Source: Paguma larvata (Eukaryota; Chordata; Mammalia; Carnivora; Viverridae). Taken from it: a stretch of 64,000 nt of DNA. The translations under genes were made by a program, and so were the position numbers. The notes under the pieces are model-generated. The model was given only the letters and a program-made list of their open reading frames with translations, had not been told where the DNA came from and searched no databases. The first letter of the stretch is position 1, and every line of letters begins with the position of its first letter. The DNA lies in the NCBI GenBank assembly GCA_030068075.1, contig CM057836.1, positions 68,795,788 through 68,859,787 of the forward strand, given 5' to 3'. Below are positions 1 through 14,654 of the stretch, in pieces.

Positions 1-450
1 CAACTTATCTTTCAAATGCTCACTCCATTGAAAGTTTTCCATCACATTCACCTCTGGATCTCTTTTTAGAACTGACATTTTTTATGTCCATTAATGAAGT
101 GGTAGTGCAAAACAGATTTTGAGAGTCATAGAGTGCTCTTACGTGTGAATATTATTTATATGACTGTTAGCTCTTAACAACTGTTAACTGTTAGCTCACC
201 CTAGGCAGGGCTATTCTATATCCAGTATATAAGCTTTTTTTCTGTTCCCTATAATATCTCAAATGCTTTGGGCATTAGATAAATATTTCTTGATTAGCTG
301 TTATGAATCAGGTACTAAATCGAATCAAATACTGTGGCAGTTCAGATAAAATAATCCGACAGGTGACCTCTCAAAAAACGTAAGGACCTTCATCCTTCCA
401 AAGAATTTAAAGTGTTAATAATTCTTCTTGCTTTTTTTACTTAATAAAAA

Positions 451-664
451 ATTTTTAGTGTTTATTTCTTTTTGAGAGAGGGAGAGAGAGATACACAGCG
501 TGAGTGGGTGAGGGGCAGAGAGAAAGGGAGATACAGAATCCGAAGCAGGCTCCGGGCTCTGAGCTGTCAGCATGGAACCCCATGTGGGGTTTGAACTCAC
601 GAACTGCGAGATCATGACCTGAGCCAAAATCGGATGCTTAACTGACTAAGCCACCCAGGCGCCC
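451..664 (-). mobile_element. SINEC (carnivore tRNA-derived SINE)
   Basis: Read on the minus strand, the element starts GGGCGCCTGGGTGGCTTAGT (head at 664), passes the B-box-like region and the TC-rich block (seen here as GAGAGAG around 475-493), and ends in the A-rich tail at about 451-460. It is nearly full length, about 210 bases. Confidence 0.93.
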
Positions 665-1640
665 TTCTTATTGATTTTTATTTTCATATTTGAAATCATC
701 CAGGACAGGACATAAATGGTCCATTTGAAAATTAAGGTATTATTGTAATTAATATTTCCTTTTTGTTTGAGGAAGTATTCATACTATAAACATTGTTCTT
801 CTGAGCTGCTTATTTTCTTTTTCAAGGACATACTGTATTACTATAGCATTTATATTGTTATATTAATACTTACAGTATTTCTGAGAAAAGTATGAACACA
901 TTGTTTTTTCTTCCAAATTCAGAAACAGAGACAAGTAAATTGTTTTGCCATTGGCCAGAAGCAGACACAAAGTCAGAGACAGGACTAACTTGTATTTATA
1001 CTTAAACTCTTCTTTCCTGTCTGTGTTACTCATTTGCTTCTCTGTCTAAACACAGAAACTACTGATTGTTTTTTTGTTGTTGTTTTTTGTTTTTGTTTTT
1101 GTTTTCTTTTTTTCTGAACAACTTCACAGAGCACATTAGGCTCTGAAAAACAGAATAGCAGCAGATCTGTACAAAAGATTCCTTTGGGAGTTCTTTTATG
1201 AGACATGATCATAAGGTGTGCACAAAGCAAATAATTAATTCCCTAGGTGGTTGTCCTATCTGTATGTCAAGATTAAACTGAGTTCTGTAAGTTTTCTAAA
1301 ATAAGGAAGGATAAGTAATGTTCTCTATATTCATTTATCCAAGTAATTTTGACATAGGTGAATAGAGTTATGTTCTACTTATGCTTTCTTAAATACCAAA
1401 CATAGCCTTTTGTATCTGTCAACTGGAACCATCCATCCTCTGTCACAGTAGACTCACTAATGACATAGAAAGGTCTATTAGGTAAAGCAGTAATGAGGAA
1501 AGACAAAAAGATGAGAAAGTAGACAGGATGAAAGTTCACCCCAGTTTTTATCATTGGCAAGTAACTTACTTCTCTCTGTATCTTGCTACCACTCCCAACC
1601 AAACATCACCTTGATCATTCGAGAAAAAAAAAAGTTTGTT

Positions 1641-1861
1641 TTTTAATTTTTTTTAACGTTTATTTATTTTTGAAGGAGAGAGAGAGAGACAGAGCATGAG
1701 CAAGGGAGGGGCAGGGAGTAAGAAAGACAGAATCTGAGGCAGACTCCAGGCATCAGGTTGTCAACACAGAGCCCAAGGTGGGCCTCAAACTCATGAGCCA
1801 TGAGATCATGACCTGCGTTGAAGTCGGAGGCTTATCAGACTGAGCCCACCCAGTGCCATGG
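1641..1861 (-). mobile_element. SINEC, diverged
   Basis: The element has a T-rich head (tail of the minus-strand SINE), GAGAGAGAGAGACAGAGCATG at the TC-rich block, ATCATGACCTG, and a damaged 5' end reading GAGCCCACCCAGTGCC where the consensus is GAGCCACCCAGGCGCC. It is flanked on both sides by A or T runs, so the exact ends are uncertain. Confidence 0.9.
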
Positions 1862-4800
1862 GGGGAAAAAAAAATTTTTTTTTTTTTTTTTTTTAGAGAT
1901 CTTAGTCTCAAAGCCCTAATCTTGCTTTTTTCTTTTTCCTTGCCTTCTTAATTGTGTGATAACTCTAGGGGTTTATTTCTACTCACATTTAATTGTATTG
2001 AATTAGCACCATTCATTCCAGGAGGGTTCTTAGAAAACCATTGGAATCAGTGAGTTGAAAATTCATCCTCAGAACTCTTATCTTTATGTGACCATTTTCC
2101 TGGCTTTGACTCACCCCTCTTGTGCATTTAAAGAAAGTAAGAATAAGCAATCTAAGCCAAAGAAATAATTTCTAAAATGGAATGAAGTCTTCCATGACCC
2201 TTAAGGAATATGTCTGTCTGTTCGTTTATTGCCTATAAGTACGAATGACTGGTGAGGAGGACATAGTGTGATGGAAGGATGACCTTCTCAGACCCTGTGT
2301 CCTACTGTCACCTTTGTTTTTATCAGGTGAGAATTTGAAACTTTTATGGGAGAAGAATATGGCCACACATTTTTTAAGGAAATTTCAGTAGCATTATTTG
2401 AATGCACTTTGTGAAATCTCCTTTGAATGTATTGTAGCTGTTTCAACTATGGCAGTGGTCCTTCCCTTTGACATAATTGGTACCTATAGGATACTATAAG
2501 CAAGGAACCAGAAACAGGGAGTCTTATGCATTTCTTTCTAGGAACCAATAGCTCTGTTGTATAATAGACCCATCCATGGCATTATGGGGTTGTGATTTAA
2601 TGATTATTAGTGCTTTTGAATGAAGAGACTGGCTGCATAGTCACTGGGTCTCCTCTTCATGGTAAGCCTTGACACTAGTTTTTTCCAATGTTGTTCCTAT
2701 TATACAGAAAGTGGTTTAATTCTTACATAGAAAGTATCTGTTTTTTTGGATTCTTTAGTCTTGGTAGGTTGAGTTAGTGGGAAATTTTCTTGTTTCTAGG
2801 AATTCAGAATCAGATCAGAGAACCCTTTGTTTTTTCAGTAGTTGTTTTCCTTACCCAAGTCTTTTCTACCAAAGAGCAGATGTATCTCCAGTACATGAGG
2901 ACCTAGAATCAATGAATTTGCCTTTCTTTAGGATAAATCCTCTAGGAATGAAGGAGAAGTTGTTAGACTTCTTTATATGATAGTATTAAGCCCATCCATA
3001 GTGAATGTATTTGAATAAAAAGAAAACTGAGTTGAAAGTTCCACTCTTTTGTAGATGTGAATTAACATGGATAGTAGAATCAGGCAATTTTTGGGAAAGC
3101 ATTAGCCTGGAAATATAGTTTTCTCTAAAAATATTTATAAATACAATGGATGCATTGGTTAGTATAGCTCATCAATTGCCATAATTCTCCATTTTCTTGT
3201 CCTTTTTCTGATGATCTGGCATCACAGACTTACTTTCACAAATAGTTGGACAAGCTTTTCTTGGCGATAGTATTATTCTGAAGAAAATGGCGATATAGTC
3301 GATATGAAAAGATGGTCTTATTCCCACTTCTTGTGTCCAAACACCAGGAGCCTTAGAAGAAAGCTCTTCTCTGAAATGCATCCTCAGTATTCATCCAGAC
3401 ATGTGCTCAGAGTATTCAGAATCTGTTAAGAAAATTGAAATATAACTGTGCTCTTATGTTCTGGGGAAGTTTTTCCAGTTTACTGTACCACAGGGAAATC
3501 ATCCTTTTGCTGGAGTACATGACAACGTCCTTCCCATTGACCTCCTTGCATTGATTTATTATTATTTATGTTCCTTTTCTTTCTTTTTATTTTTCTGTTG
3601 TTTGCCTCTTACTGCTGATGGGAATGTCTGTTTCGTATTTGTATCTCCACCTGTCTATAATTTACCTTCTTTCAAAACGATTGCTTTGTCATTTATCTGT
3701 TTTTAGATCTTGCTTTGAACATGCTTTCTTTCTTAGAAGGAGGGTGTGGCTACTTTCCTTCAATATGAAATATTAATGGATTTCTAGAGTCTTAGAAGTT
3801 ATCTATTTTCTTTTCTATTCTGTTGGGGTGTATACACATATACATTCAAGTATAACTGATTTTCCTTCTTTCTTGTTTTTTTTTTAATCACCAGGGATTT
3901 TTTTTTCATCTCTTTTCTTTAAGGATAAGATCTAAACACAAATCTCATTGTTTAAAAAGTGATTTAAATATATGCCTCACTGCGATATTATCCTTAATGC
4001 ATAAATCTGTTAGTTGCTACAGCCATCCCACTGTAAGGTTTTACTCATTTCCCATACAAGTCATTTTAGTGCATTAGAAGAAATAAAGCATCGTGGAAGC
4101 TTCACCCAACAGACTAGGTTCATTAAATCTTAAGAACCCTTATGATATTGAACTTGAGAAAGATGAAAGGAGTAACAGGCCATTGATTTCACACGATGTC
4201 ACCTGCTAAATGGTTTCTAAACCAAGAGAGCAACCTTTAGACCAATTCTGGTCTGTGCTGGTCTCAGGCCAAATATCCAATCAATACAGTGATACAAACT
4301 TAAGTTTATGTCTAAGGATGTAGCCCACTCCCTAAGCAAGCTGCACTGTTGAAGGTGTAAGACTGGTGAGGTGGATGGCCTCGAGACCTCTGGAAGGATG
4401 CATGTTTTAACTTCTTAGTCCAGTGTTACTGCTCTTACTTTATTTATTTTCATCTTTTCTCAATAGCCAAATCATTTAAAATTGTCCTCACCTGTTGTAA
4501 GTTCCTTCTTTTGTGTTTCTGTACTTGTTCATAATTTCTGCATATATAAATACTATTTAATTATACTACTATAATTGTAATACTACAAATTATAGTTAAA
4601 TCTGTTACACATAACCTGTGAATGTTTTTGATCAATCATATATATTTGAAGAACTAACAGTTATCTGTATATAATGATTTGTTACTTTCGGAATCCTTAG
4701 ATAGATGAGTAGTGGAGATTGCCCTAGTTTCATTCATTCTACATTTGTTGGAAGTACAAATGGTGCCACATTACAATAAGTATATTATATTTTATTGCTT

Positions 4801-7800
4801 TAATATGGGATACTTGTATGAAGGGCAGACTTTTAAAACCTGAGAGATAAATCACTGAAGATATCCCTAAGTGGTTTTTTTCTGCTTACTTATTTTATGA
4901 CCTAAGACACATCACTTCTTATATTCTTTTCCCTAGGTAAAAATGACCATCACCTTGCCAGTTAGCATTCAGTAGGTGCTTGGGGGAAAAAAAAAAAAAA
5001 GGCAACACAATAGATGAAATTCAGCCAGTGTGTAAGGTAGTGTCTTGTAATTCAGAAGAAAACATGGTTTTCTGCCCTCCGGTGTGAAAAGCTTAATGAC
5101 ATTTCAGATGGTACTCTTAATCCACCTGGGAGTGAGCGCTGTGATGATTTAACTAGATGTCTATAAAGGACTTTAAATTCTTTGCCAAAATCCCCAAACA
5201 CAGGAAGACAAGCAAATGACTACAGTTTGGTGAACATGGGCAGGATTGCCTAAGGTGAGGAATCACTAAGCTTTGGACTACAGAGCTGATGTCTGGGCTT
5301 TCTAAACTAGAAAGATTGGGGGGAAAATGATACAAGTGCAGTTAGAGTTGTAGAGAATATGCTTTCACTTCTGCTTGCCTTTTCACAACTTAAATCAACT
5401 GTTGAAATAGGATAATGAATCCCTTTCTGGATCTGAGTCATATTTGTGACAATAGAACCTACCAAGACTCATAATCACTGCAGCTTGCAATGAGGCTGTT
5501 CTTGTAAGTAGGAATTATCTTAACATGTATTCACAAAACAAATCAGTCCGGGTGGTTTTTGCTTAGTAACATTTAACCCAACCCTTTTAGTTGTAACTGC
5601 AGTAATTATAGATTTTAGACCAAGAAGACCTTAGTAATTACATAACTAGGTTTTAATAAACCGCGGGCTCATTTTAGACCATCATTCCTGTAGATTCTGT
5701 ATTGTATTGATTTTGGAGTTGCTCGACCAGTCATGTGGAGTATACGATTTGGGGAAATAACAATGTTAACTACTAACAATGTTCAGCTAATACTGTTTAT
5801 TTTTTCCTTGAATTTGTGTCTCAATTTTCCTTGAGCATAAAAAGAATTAGTACATGAAAAAATATCCTCTCTTATATTACTTTATGATTGTAAAATATAG
5901 CAAACGTTCTATAATTATTGTTTAAAGTCAAATAATAAATAAAATAACCATTCAAAGAAATGTTTTCCTGTTAGGTGCTACAGCGCCTTACTGGCAAACA
6001 TGTTTTCTTATTACTTCATGCTCATGATCGCTGAAAATTTCAATGTATTCTAGGGTCAAGTTTGAGGTTAATGCCAATTTAGTGAAGTGTTATTTTAAAC
6101 TCAGAGAATAGAATTGGAATTGACTATAGAGATTACCTGGAACATCCCCCCTTATTTTCAGAAGAAGAAAAGGGGGATTATTGGATAGTTTCAATAACTT
6201 TGCAGACCTACAGAGGAATAAGTAAGGAGTAGATCCACACTTTCATCATTCAGGGTTGAATGCTTCCACATTACATAGTAACTTTTTAACTATGTTCATT
6301 TGCAGTCTTATTTTCACTTATTTTATTATACAGCAAGTAGGATTTACTAATGAATCCAGAACACACACATTGCTGTGATGAGAGAGGTAAAGGATCTGAT
6401 TTATATTTTAAAAAGATTGTATTTTTATATATTTTATGTGAAAATATCTTTTCAAAATTCACAAAATCTGTTTTAAGACTGAATTTGCTGCATTGTTTGT
6501 TTCAAAATTGAATTCCTGCATATCTTTCAGCTAATAACATAAGGGGCATTACTGTTCCATGAGCATGTATATATGTCTTGTAGCTTAGGTTTGCAAAGGC
6601 TTCTGGACCTCAGCAGATTTCCTCCATTTTCGATAGCATATTATTCTGCATCAACTTCATATTCCATTAGCTACTTGCTGCTTCCAGTAGTGTCATAGGG
6701 AAATTTTCACTTTTGCCACCTTTCAGTTTAACTCCAGGAAGAATGAACCTCTTTGGGCTCACTTTGGAGTCTTTCCTTGTTACATACATTTGTTAAGCAA
6801 AGTCTGGGAAAATCATTAAAATTTGAATTAGTGCATGTGGCTTCTTTTGCAAGGCCAAATTTGGCCTAGAGTAAATGTGTATGTAACTTCCCTGGGTATC
6901 TGTGGAAAGTCTGTGTCTTTGAGGGCTACCTAGGGTGTGTAGTTTCTGGAATCTCAACGCTTAAAGCTTTACAAATTAGAAGAAAGAGTTAACTGTTTAA
7001 TTAGCAGTCTGGTTGTCTCTGCTATGGCCTGAAATCAATCTGGGGGGAAAAGTTGAAAAGACTTAGTAAAACCCATCAAATCTTTTTGAGAGTTTTTTTT
7101 TTTTTAATTGAAAAGAAGGAAGATTGTACAGAATTCATTAACCACATATTCCCATTTGGACCCCCAATTTAACCTGCCTCAAAATTGAATCTGTACTTTA
7201 GAACAGCCATAGAGGAATAGAAGAGACTGCTCTCCGGAGCATCTCATTTTTACAAGTCACTGTTTTGTCTGCCTGAATTTGTGCTTCAAATATACGGCTT
7301 TAGCTGCTGTGATTTAGTTCTTCATGCATCTTGGATTAGCACTGCTCTCATGTTGTCTCTCTTTTCTGGAATTTTATTTCCATAAGTTAGGTCTGTGACT
7401 GATCTTATTTCAATTATGCAAAACTGCTGCTTTCCAAGAAAAAGATTGAACTTCTTTTGCCACTGGTATTTGCAGTGCATGAAAGAAAGTGGTTGAATAG
7501 GAATTATGGTTCTTTGCTGTGTCTCTTGCATTTCTTTCTTCTTGAGGAACATGGTTGTATTCCACAGAACAATAGAATCCAACATGGGTTGTGAATCTCC
7601 CTTTTGAACCAAACCCTAATGTTTCCTACATCTCACTGAAGGGATGCTGTGTTTTCTTGGGAAGGTGGCCTCGTTCACATTGTTACCCCAAGGAGTTATA
7701 TATTTAATATGATGATTTCTAGGGAATAGTAAGCCAGTGGCTGATTCTGACAAAATCAGTATACCACAACAATTTTTGAATAGTTGGAGGTAAAGGGTTT

Positions 7801-8492
7801 AGAGGTTGATTTGCTTTTTTCTAATTTGCCTAAAGGCATCATCTGGACTACTAGTAACCGTAACTATGTTCCAGGAGACAGAGGGTCTAGTAGGTCAGCG
7901 TTCTGGCTATGATACAGAATATCTAACTAGACTTGTCTTTGGGGGAAGGACTCAAAATAAATTATACTGAGAGTCAACAGAGTTAATAGAATATAGAACA
8001 TACTTTCTAATAGTAGTAGATTACATCGTCACTACTTCTCTTTCCTTCCACTTTATTAAGATGCAAAACATGCAGATAACTTTATCTATAGATGCTGGGA
8101 TTTGAGCATAAGCTTAGCTTACCTATGTAGTGTGTTCTAAATTACTAAAGTGTTCTGCATACAGAAAATAGTTAAAAAATTTTTTGATGAGCAGAGGAAG
8201 CAAATCAACTAGACACAATAAGTTAACCAAGCAATTACATGCAGAGAACCAAATAGCAATCAAGCAAAAGACATGCCAGGAGAATATTATGTAGTTAAAC
8301 CTCTTTCAAAAAACAGTTTCTTACAATTATTGGAAGTAAAGCAACACTGCAAATATTCACATGACAAATGTAGCCAATCAGATGGATTTCATAGAAAAAG
8401 GTCTTATTAAAGGCTAAGTTTGACATCTAGATAATATTTCAAAGGTGGTGTGGAGGTACAAAGCTATCTGCGTCTTGCAAAAGTTATTTTAA

Positions 8493-8692
8493 GGGTGCCT
8501 GTGTGGCTCACTCAGTTGACTGTCTGACTCTTGATTTCAGCTCAAGTCATGATCCCAGGGTCGTGGAATTGAGCCCCATGTCAGGTTCCTCACTGAGCGT
8601 GGAGCCTCCTTAAGATTCTTTCTCTCTGCCACCTCTCCCCTGCTTGTCCCCCCCCCCAATAAATAAATAAATAAACAAAAATAAAAAATATA
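8493..8692 (+). mobile_element. SINEC, older subfamily
   Basis: It starts GGGTGCCTGTGTGGCTCACT and has the GACTCTTGATTTCAGCTCA variant instead of the CCGACTTCGGCTCA form seen in younger cat copies. This is typical of older carnivore-wide SINEC. It ends in repeated AATA units at 8659-8680 that run into an AT stretch. Confidence 0.9.
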
Positions 8693-8879
8693 TATATTTT
8701 AAGAAAAGGCACATACGATGATTTCCATTAGAACGCCCTTTAAGATTGCTCTGTCTAATCCATTAGTGGCATACTGAAAAATGTCTTCTGTGTATACTTC
8801 AGTGTGCTAAATATTGTGGGACTATAATGATGGTATAATATTCTCATATGGAAGAAGATGACCAAATTCAAACATATCA

Positions 8880-9290
8880 AACTCATATTTACCACGCATC
8901 CTATTCCTTCTATGATCCTTTCTACCTCAGCGAATGAATGGCACAGTATCTACCCCCTTTCCAGATCAGAAACCCAGGCCTGACTTTTGATTTCTTCCCT
9001 TCCTTTCCCCTTTCCACAGCCAATCAATAATCAAACACTCTCACAACATTACCCCTTATGTTCTCACATCTGTACACTTCTTTTCATAGGTTATTATAGT
9101 TTATTCTTTTTGTGAAATAAACTTCTGCTAAGCCTTCTTGTCTTACCTTTTCCCCACCCATCCTTTTTCCACATAGAAGCCTTGGTAATCCTGCTAAGAT
9201 TCATAACTGATCATGTTATTCCCCCAGTGAAAATCTTCCACATGGATCCCTTTTTGCCTTAGTGCACACCCCATCCTCTGCGTGAGTCTC
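8880..9290 (+). mobile_element. Probable L2 fragment
   Basis: ACTGATCATGTTATTCCCCC, GTGAAAATCTTCCACATGGA and CCCTTTTTGCCTTAGTGCAC resemble the L2 stretch reading atcatgtcactcccctgct, aaaacccttcaatgg, ctccccattgccct. The upstream part (CCTTTCTACCTCAGC) fits loosely. Confidence 0.4.
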
Positions 9291-10100
9291 TTTGACATGT
9301 TGAAGATTATCTGGAGAGGGTATGGTCTAAAGATAGTAAAAAGTATGATGACTCATTTCTCTACGGTATGACCAGGCTTCCTGTTGAAGGGCTGTTGCTG
9401 TTTTGTGCATTTTCTTACACACTTACTCCAGCATGCTATCACTGCTTCATGAGCACAGGAACAGTTCATCAGCTTATTGGTGAATGCCCTGTGAAGATAC
9501 CTTGGAAATTTCTGATTCTGAATCCATTCTGTACATCTTACTCATCGGTGGAGACAGTGTGGGTTTTATGGCTTCATATTTTTAGAGGGACTGAATGGGA
9601 AATTGGCTGTGCTATTTTGGGAGTCTACATCTCGAAATGTAGAATATAATACATGGAGGAGAAATGGTATTTTCCAGATAGATGAGGTCCTGGTAAATGA
9701 ATTTGGAAATAACTTTTGGTTACAAATACTAAAATGGAAGAAAAATAAAAAATGCTTGAACATTTTTTGATATGCTTGAAGAGCCTTAACATCTGGTTGG
9801 GAGAAAGTGTTACTTTTCTATCGTTTAAAATGCCCCTTTTTAATTATTTTAGATGATTGTTTGTGTGAGAATAAATGATATTCCAGCTTGAGGATTGTTC
9901 TTAGATTTAGAGCCTGATTATTTTAATTAAAAAATCTGAATTTGAGTAGTACAGAAAGAATTTTTTTAGTCCATTCTTCAAAGGAAGGGTTATTCTTTAG
10001 TTTCTTATTTGTTCTGCTTTGTTATGTGGATTTATCTGTCCCCAGGGTGATATTGGAGACAGCTCACCTTTTCCGACCAGTGAACATGACATTTCTTTTC

Positions 10101-10314
10101 CTTTTTTTTTTTCTTTAAGTTTATTTATTTTGAGAGAGAGGTAGAGAGGGAAGGAGAATGAGTAGGGGAGGGGAAGAGAGGAAGACAGAGAATCTCAAGC
10201 AGGCTCCACACTCAGCACAGAGCCCAACACTGCACTCAGTCTCAAGACTCAGATCATAGCCTGAGCTGAAATAAAGAGTCAGACACTTAACCGACCGAGT
10301 CACTCAGACGCCCC
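10101..10314 (-). mobile_element. SINEC
   Basis: A poly-T start leads to TTATTTATTTTGAGAGAGAG, the GCACAGAGCCC core, and the 5' end ACTCAGACGCCCC on the minus strand. It is of ordinary full length. Confidence 0.92.
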
Positions 10315-10550
10315 TGATATTTTCTTTTCTTTTCTGAGATTATGTATGTAATATACACAGAGTCTTTATTTATATCAGTTTTAAGACTATACTCATTAAA
10401 ATTGAAAGAAGAGTATATAAAATACACACTTATGATTACACGAATACATATAAATGTATACTTCAAAGTAACATACATGTAAATCAACAGAAAATTATGT
10501 TTCTGTTTTATTACAAAGTTAACATTTAAAGAGAGAAAATAATCAGCTAC

Positions 10551-10577
<27 letters not shown>
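10551..10577 (+). repeat. (TA)n microsatellite
   Basis: This is a pure TA run of 13 units. Confidence 0.95.
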
Positions 10578-10581
<4 letters not shown>

Positions 10582-11007
10582 TATCTTTTTGCTCCATACT
10601 CTCAATTTATAGGGCTTTCATGGTATTTTCTAAATCATAGTTCTTCTCCAGACATTGAGAAAAGTTGCTGACACAGATTTTGACTTTTCTTTGTTTTCCA
10701 ACTTCTCATTTACAAGTTCCTTGTTATACATATAGTACAAAGATATTTGATTCTAAAGCATCAAATGAAAATAAAGATATCATTGAAATAGTTTCGGATG
10801 TTATGTATTTTAGTTTGTTCACATCAAATATTGTTATATATCTATGAACTAAGGACCTGTTCTAGGCTCTGAAGTAAATACAGAGAACCATTAGAACTAA
10901 TTATTATCCTCAGGATAGAATATTAGAGACAAACAATAAAAAGAAAGCAAAATGAAATAATTAGAATTTACTCTATATTGATGATTATGTATCATCAATA
11001 TAACATT

Positions 11008-11190
11008 TTTGAAATGTTTATTTTTTTAAAACAGTGTAAGTGGGGAGGAGCAGAGAGTGGGGCACAGAGGACCCCAAGTAGGTTCCCTGCTGACAGCAGA
11101 GAGCCCAGTGAGTGACTCGAACTCATGAACTGTGAGATCATGACCTGAACCAAAGTGGGAGGCTCCACCGGCTCAGCCACCCAGGCGCTG
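11008..11190 (-). mobile_element. SINEC, shortened TC-rich block
   Basis: The element carries GAGATCATGACCTGA and GCTCAGCCACCCAGGCGC at its 5' end (minus strand). The purine-rich block is reduced to GGGGAGGAGCAGAGAG, so it is shorter than neighbours. Confidence 0.9.
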
Positions 11191-11639
11191 CACAATTACA
11201 AGTTTTCTAAAGTAAATGCTCTATATTTAGGCTAAGGGGTCATTGTGGGTCACTTAATTTCACTTTGTTTCAGGGTCACAGACAACATCCTTTACCATGC
11301 TTTGCAAATGTGCCACTTTGCGTTTGTAAGGAAACAAAGACTTTGAGATTTGTGTAGATCCTTGGAAACATTTGACACCCTCACCATAAAATCAGGTGGA
11401 GTGAGTAACATTAGTTGACTATTAAAAGAGTAATAGATTATTACTAGCCTTCTTTGGAAGATTTTGATAAGAAAAGTTTCACACTGTTTTGTGACCATGG
11501 ACACATCATTTTACCTCAGTGAACACTAATTTCTTTCAAATTTATAAAATAGAGATAATTATAGTTTCTCTATCAAATTTACTTGACTGTTACGAGCATC
11601 AAAAAAAATTGATGGGAATGTTTTGTCTTGTTGTTTAAA

Positions 11640-11833
11640 TTTTTTTTAAGTTTATTTTTGAGAAAGAGAGGCGGAACGTGAGCAGAAGAAGGGCAGAGAG
11701 ATAGGGAGACACAGAATCTGAAGCAGGCTGCAGGTTCTGAGCTGTCAGCACAGACCCTGACAAAGGGCTTGAACTCACAAACTGAGATCGTGACCGACTG
11801 GACACTTAACTGATTGAGCCTCCTGGGCGCCCC
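11640..11833 (-). mobile_element. SINEC
   Basis: It shows TTTATTTTTGAGAAAGAGAG, GAAGCAGGCTGCAGGTTCTG, GAGCTGTCAGCACAGA and a 5' end TCCTGGGCGCCCC on the minus strand. A stretch around the B box is slightly deleted. Confidence 0.92.
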
Positions 11834-13653
11834 TTGTCGTGTTGTTTTAAGTGCTATATAAACACCCTCTTCTATAAAAATGAGATTCAACAATACTTAG
11901 ATGTGAACAAAGTGTAAGTTCATTTTTTTTTCTTTTAATAATAGTTAAACTTCAAGGGGCCGGGCTAGGAGAATACAGTTCTAAACTCATTCTAAACTTG
12001 TGGCTTAGGCACAAGCAGCTCAAATATGTGGTTCTAAGTCTTAAGGCAGCTGACAGCTTTTTGTCATCACTCAGAAAGAAGAAAGAGGGACATGGGCAGG
12101 AAAAGTACAGGTCCATTTCAGAGCCCAAATGGAAAGAATCCTGTAGTCATTTTTGCCCATGTATCATTGACCAGAATTTAATTGCTCGGCCATGTCAAGA
12201 TACAAAGGAGAATAGAAAATGTAGGATCTAGATGGACAGTTGTATGGCCACTTATGTACAATTTAGCTTATGCCTGGCTCCAAGTTCGGTTATTAAAGAA
12301 GGTAATATGGGTAGTGGTTAAACATCAGCAGTCTCCACCACCGAGATAAATAGAATGATCAAGACTATAGAAATGTTTTAAAAGGGACCACTTGGGTAGT
12401 ACCAGATAGCTTAAGACAGTGCAGTGGGTTAATAAAGTACCAAAATGTAGTCAAATTGACAAGTAGTTCATTCTCAGAAAACAAAGACTTCCTGCTCTCT
12501 CCTGAGGGCTTTTTGTTGTTAATGCCTTCTAGTGTCTGATACGTACAATTTTACTGATAGTGTCTGAACAATGGTTACAAAATTATCTTGCATTAAAAGC
12601 CCATTTAACCAACCAACTATTATTTTAATGCTAAATATGTTTAATGGGTAACCATGTTTGGTGCATGGTCTGGGAACCTAGTAGTATCGTTAATCTCAGT
12701 ATATTGTTGAATTTTCAGAAACCCCTCTATGTGATGTTTTAATTCTTGCAAATTGCTTGCCAATTTAATACGAACTGCATCTAAACAGTAAGTAATTGCT
12801 TATGATAATGAGTGCAAACTAATTTGCTAGAATATGTTAATATTCACAAAGCACTTTTATACTGCCTGCTGTTCCAAAAATACTGCTCTCTTGGTTAAAT
12901 GTAGCTTTTAGATGGCATTATTGTCACACATCTGACTAAAATCATCGATTCAGTAGTGTCTACCCAAATGTCATAGGACTATCACTTCAATATACCAAAG
13001 AAGGAACAAAAAGTCATGTCATCCTTTGATAAATGTTTCAGAATATTTAAGAAAAGAGGAATCACTTTCTTAATAATGAATTCTAATTAGTGATTGATAG
13101 TAGTAAGCAGACTATACTGAGTTGGAAATGGCCTCTTTTTCCCTCAAGAGTCATAAAACTTAATTTAAATGACTTCAAAGACAGATGGCATGCAAACTTC
13201 ATTTGAATACAATAACCAGTTTACAATGAATTAAACTTTTAAGAATGATCCTAGATCTGGATGTTTCTAAGTTTCAAGTGTACTTCACCCCTTAATAGTG
13301 CCCTTCCTTCTTTATCCTATAGGTCTTTCTCAACCATTTTCAGAGGTGCTATTTGAAGATGCTAGAGCTCAAAGACTTATGTTTTAAACCTGAGGGTCTT
13401 TTGAGATCGGGGACCTGAGTATTTGAGGATCTGAGGTGCAGATTGGAACCACCTTGTAATTTTAGTCTAGGAAGATAGAGTTTTATGAACCAAATACAAA
13501 AGAAGAAAGGTTTGACACTTCCCTGCCCCAGGGCTGATTTGGTACTTTAATCTACCGTCTAATGTTTCAATCATTTCAACTTCAAAAACCACTCTCACAC
13601 ATAGTTATATATCTTCACATGGGTGGTGAAATAGAAAGATCTCTGTAGAGAGC

Positions 13654-13674
13654 TTTTTTTTTTTTTTTTTTTTT
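13654..13674 (+). repeat. T homopolymer
   Basis: It holds 21 consecutive T residues with no recognisable retroelement body beside it. Confidence 0.9.
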
Positions 13675-14654
13675 GCCTTTCATGGCTTTAAAAATTCATT
13701 TCCTTTGTTGAATTTCATTGGCTAAATATATTCAAGGGTTAAAAAACTTCCATCTTTGAATTGTAAATGATAAGTACCCACAATTGTTTGTCGAAGAAAG
13801 AGGACTAAGGCTCAGTTTTTTGCTTCTTGTAATTTTAATTATGAGAATAGGTGGATTGACCTCTGACAATTGGCTGAAATTTTATTCTTATGGTCTTCAT
13901 ATGCTGTTTCAGAGAGTATAAGATAAACAATGAATAAACAAACAAACCCAAATTCCATATACTTTAATTTTGGTTGCTGTTACTGTTACTTTCTCTACTA
14001 AGTATAAACCGAGGCCTAAAAACAAATGAGAAGTGGCTTTATTCCTGATAAAGATGGAATGAAAAGATTTGTGATAAATAGCAAATGTCACCAAGAAATT
14101 TCTTATTGAATAATGTTTCTCTCTTGTGATAGTGTATCATGTTTTTTTTTTCTACATTTGTGAAGTTATGTGACTGTTAAAGGAAGTTTTCATTTCCTGG
14201 AATTATAAACATGCTGAAATATTGAAACTGATCTAATCTCTTAAATACTGATCTTGAACAGTCCTAATTTCTGCTATATGATTTGTACTTTGTATTTATC
14301 TATAGACTTCATTCAGGACACAAGGAGATAGGAAATAGTGGTGCTTAAAAATACATTAGCTTCTTTAAGAGAAAAGAAAGTAACTTCCTATTAATACAAG
14401 TGGAACTCCTGCTTATTTCTGGAACGTATTTTGTGCCTCTGTGACTTTTCTCATGAAAATCCTGCCCAGAAAAATATATTTTTTCTTATTTTTCCAGAAC
14501 CATATTAAATTCTGTCTACTCTAAAGAGAATTGGGGGTATTTGGGGAGACCAACCGTATTTTCTACTTTGGCTGAAGTAGAGGGTTGGTTTGTATGGAAG
14601 ATGTTTAAGGTCACAGTAAGGATTCTTTTGCTTAATTTGGCAAAAGATGGATGA

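Noticed and set aside
415..627. Minus-strand reading frame of 70 codons beginning MAQVMISQF; similar frames recur at 10995, 14712, 16557 and 61670, and on the plus strand at 19151 and 20590
   Set aside because: All lie on SINEC bodies and give related peptides because the element is the same. SINECs come from a tRNA and encode no protein.
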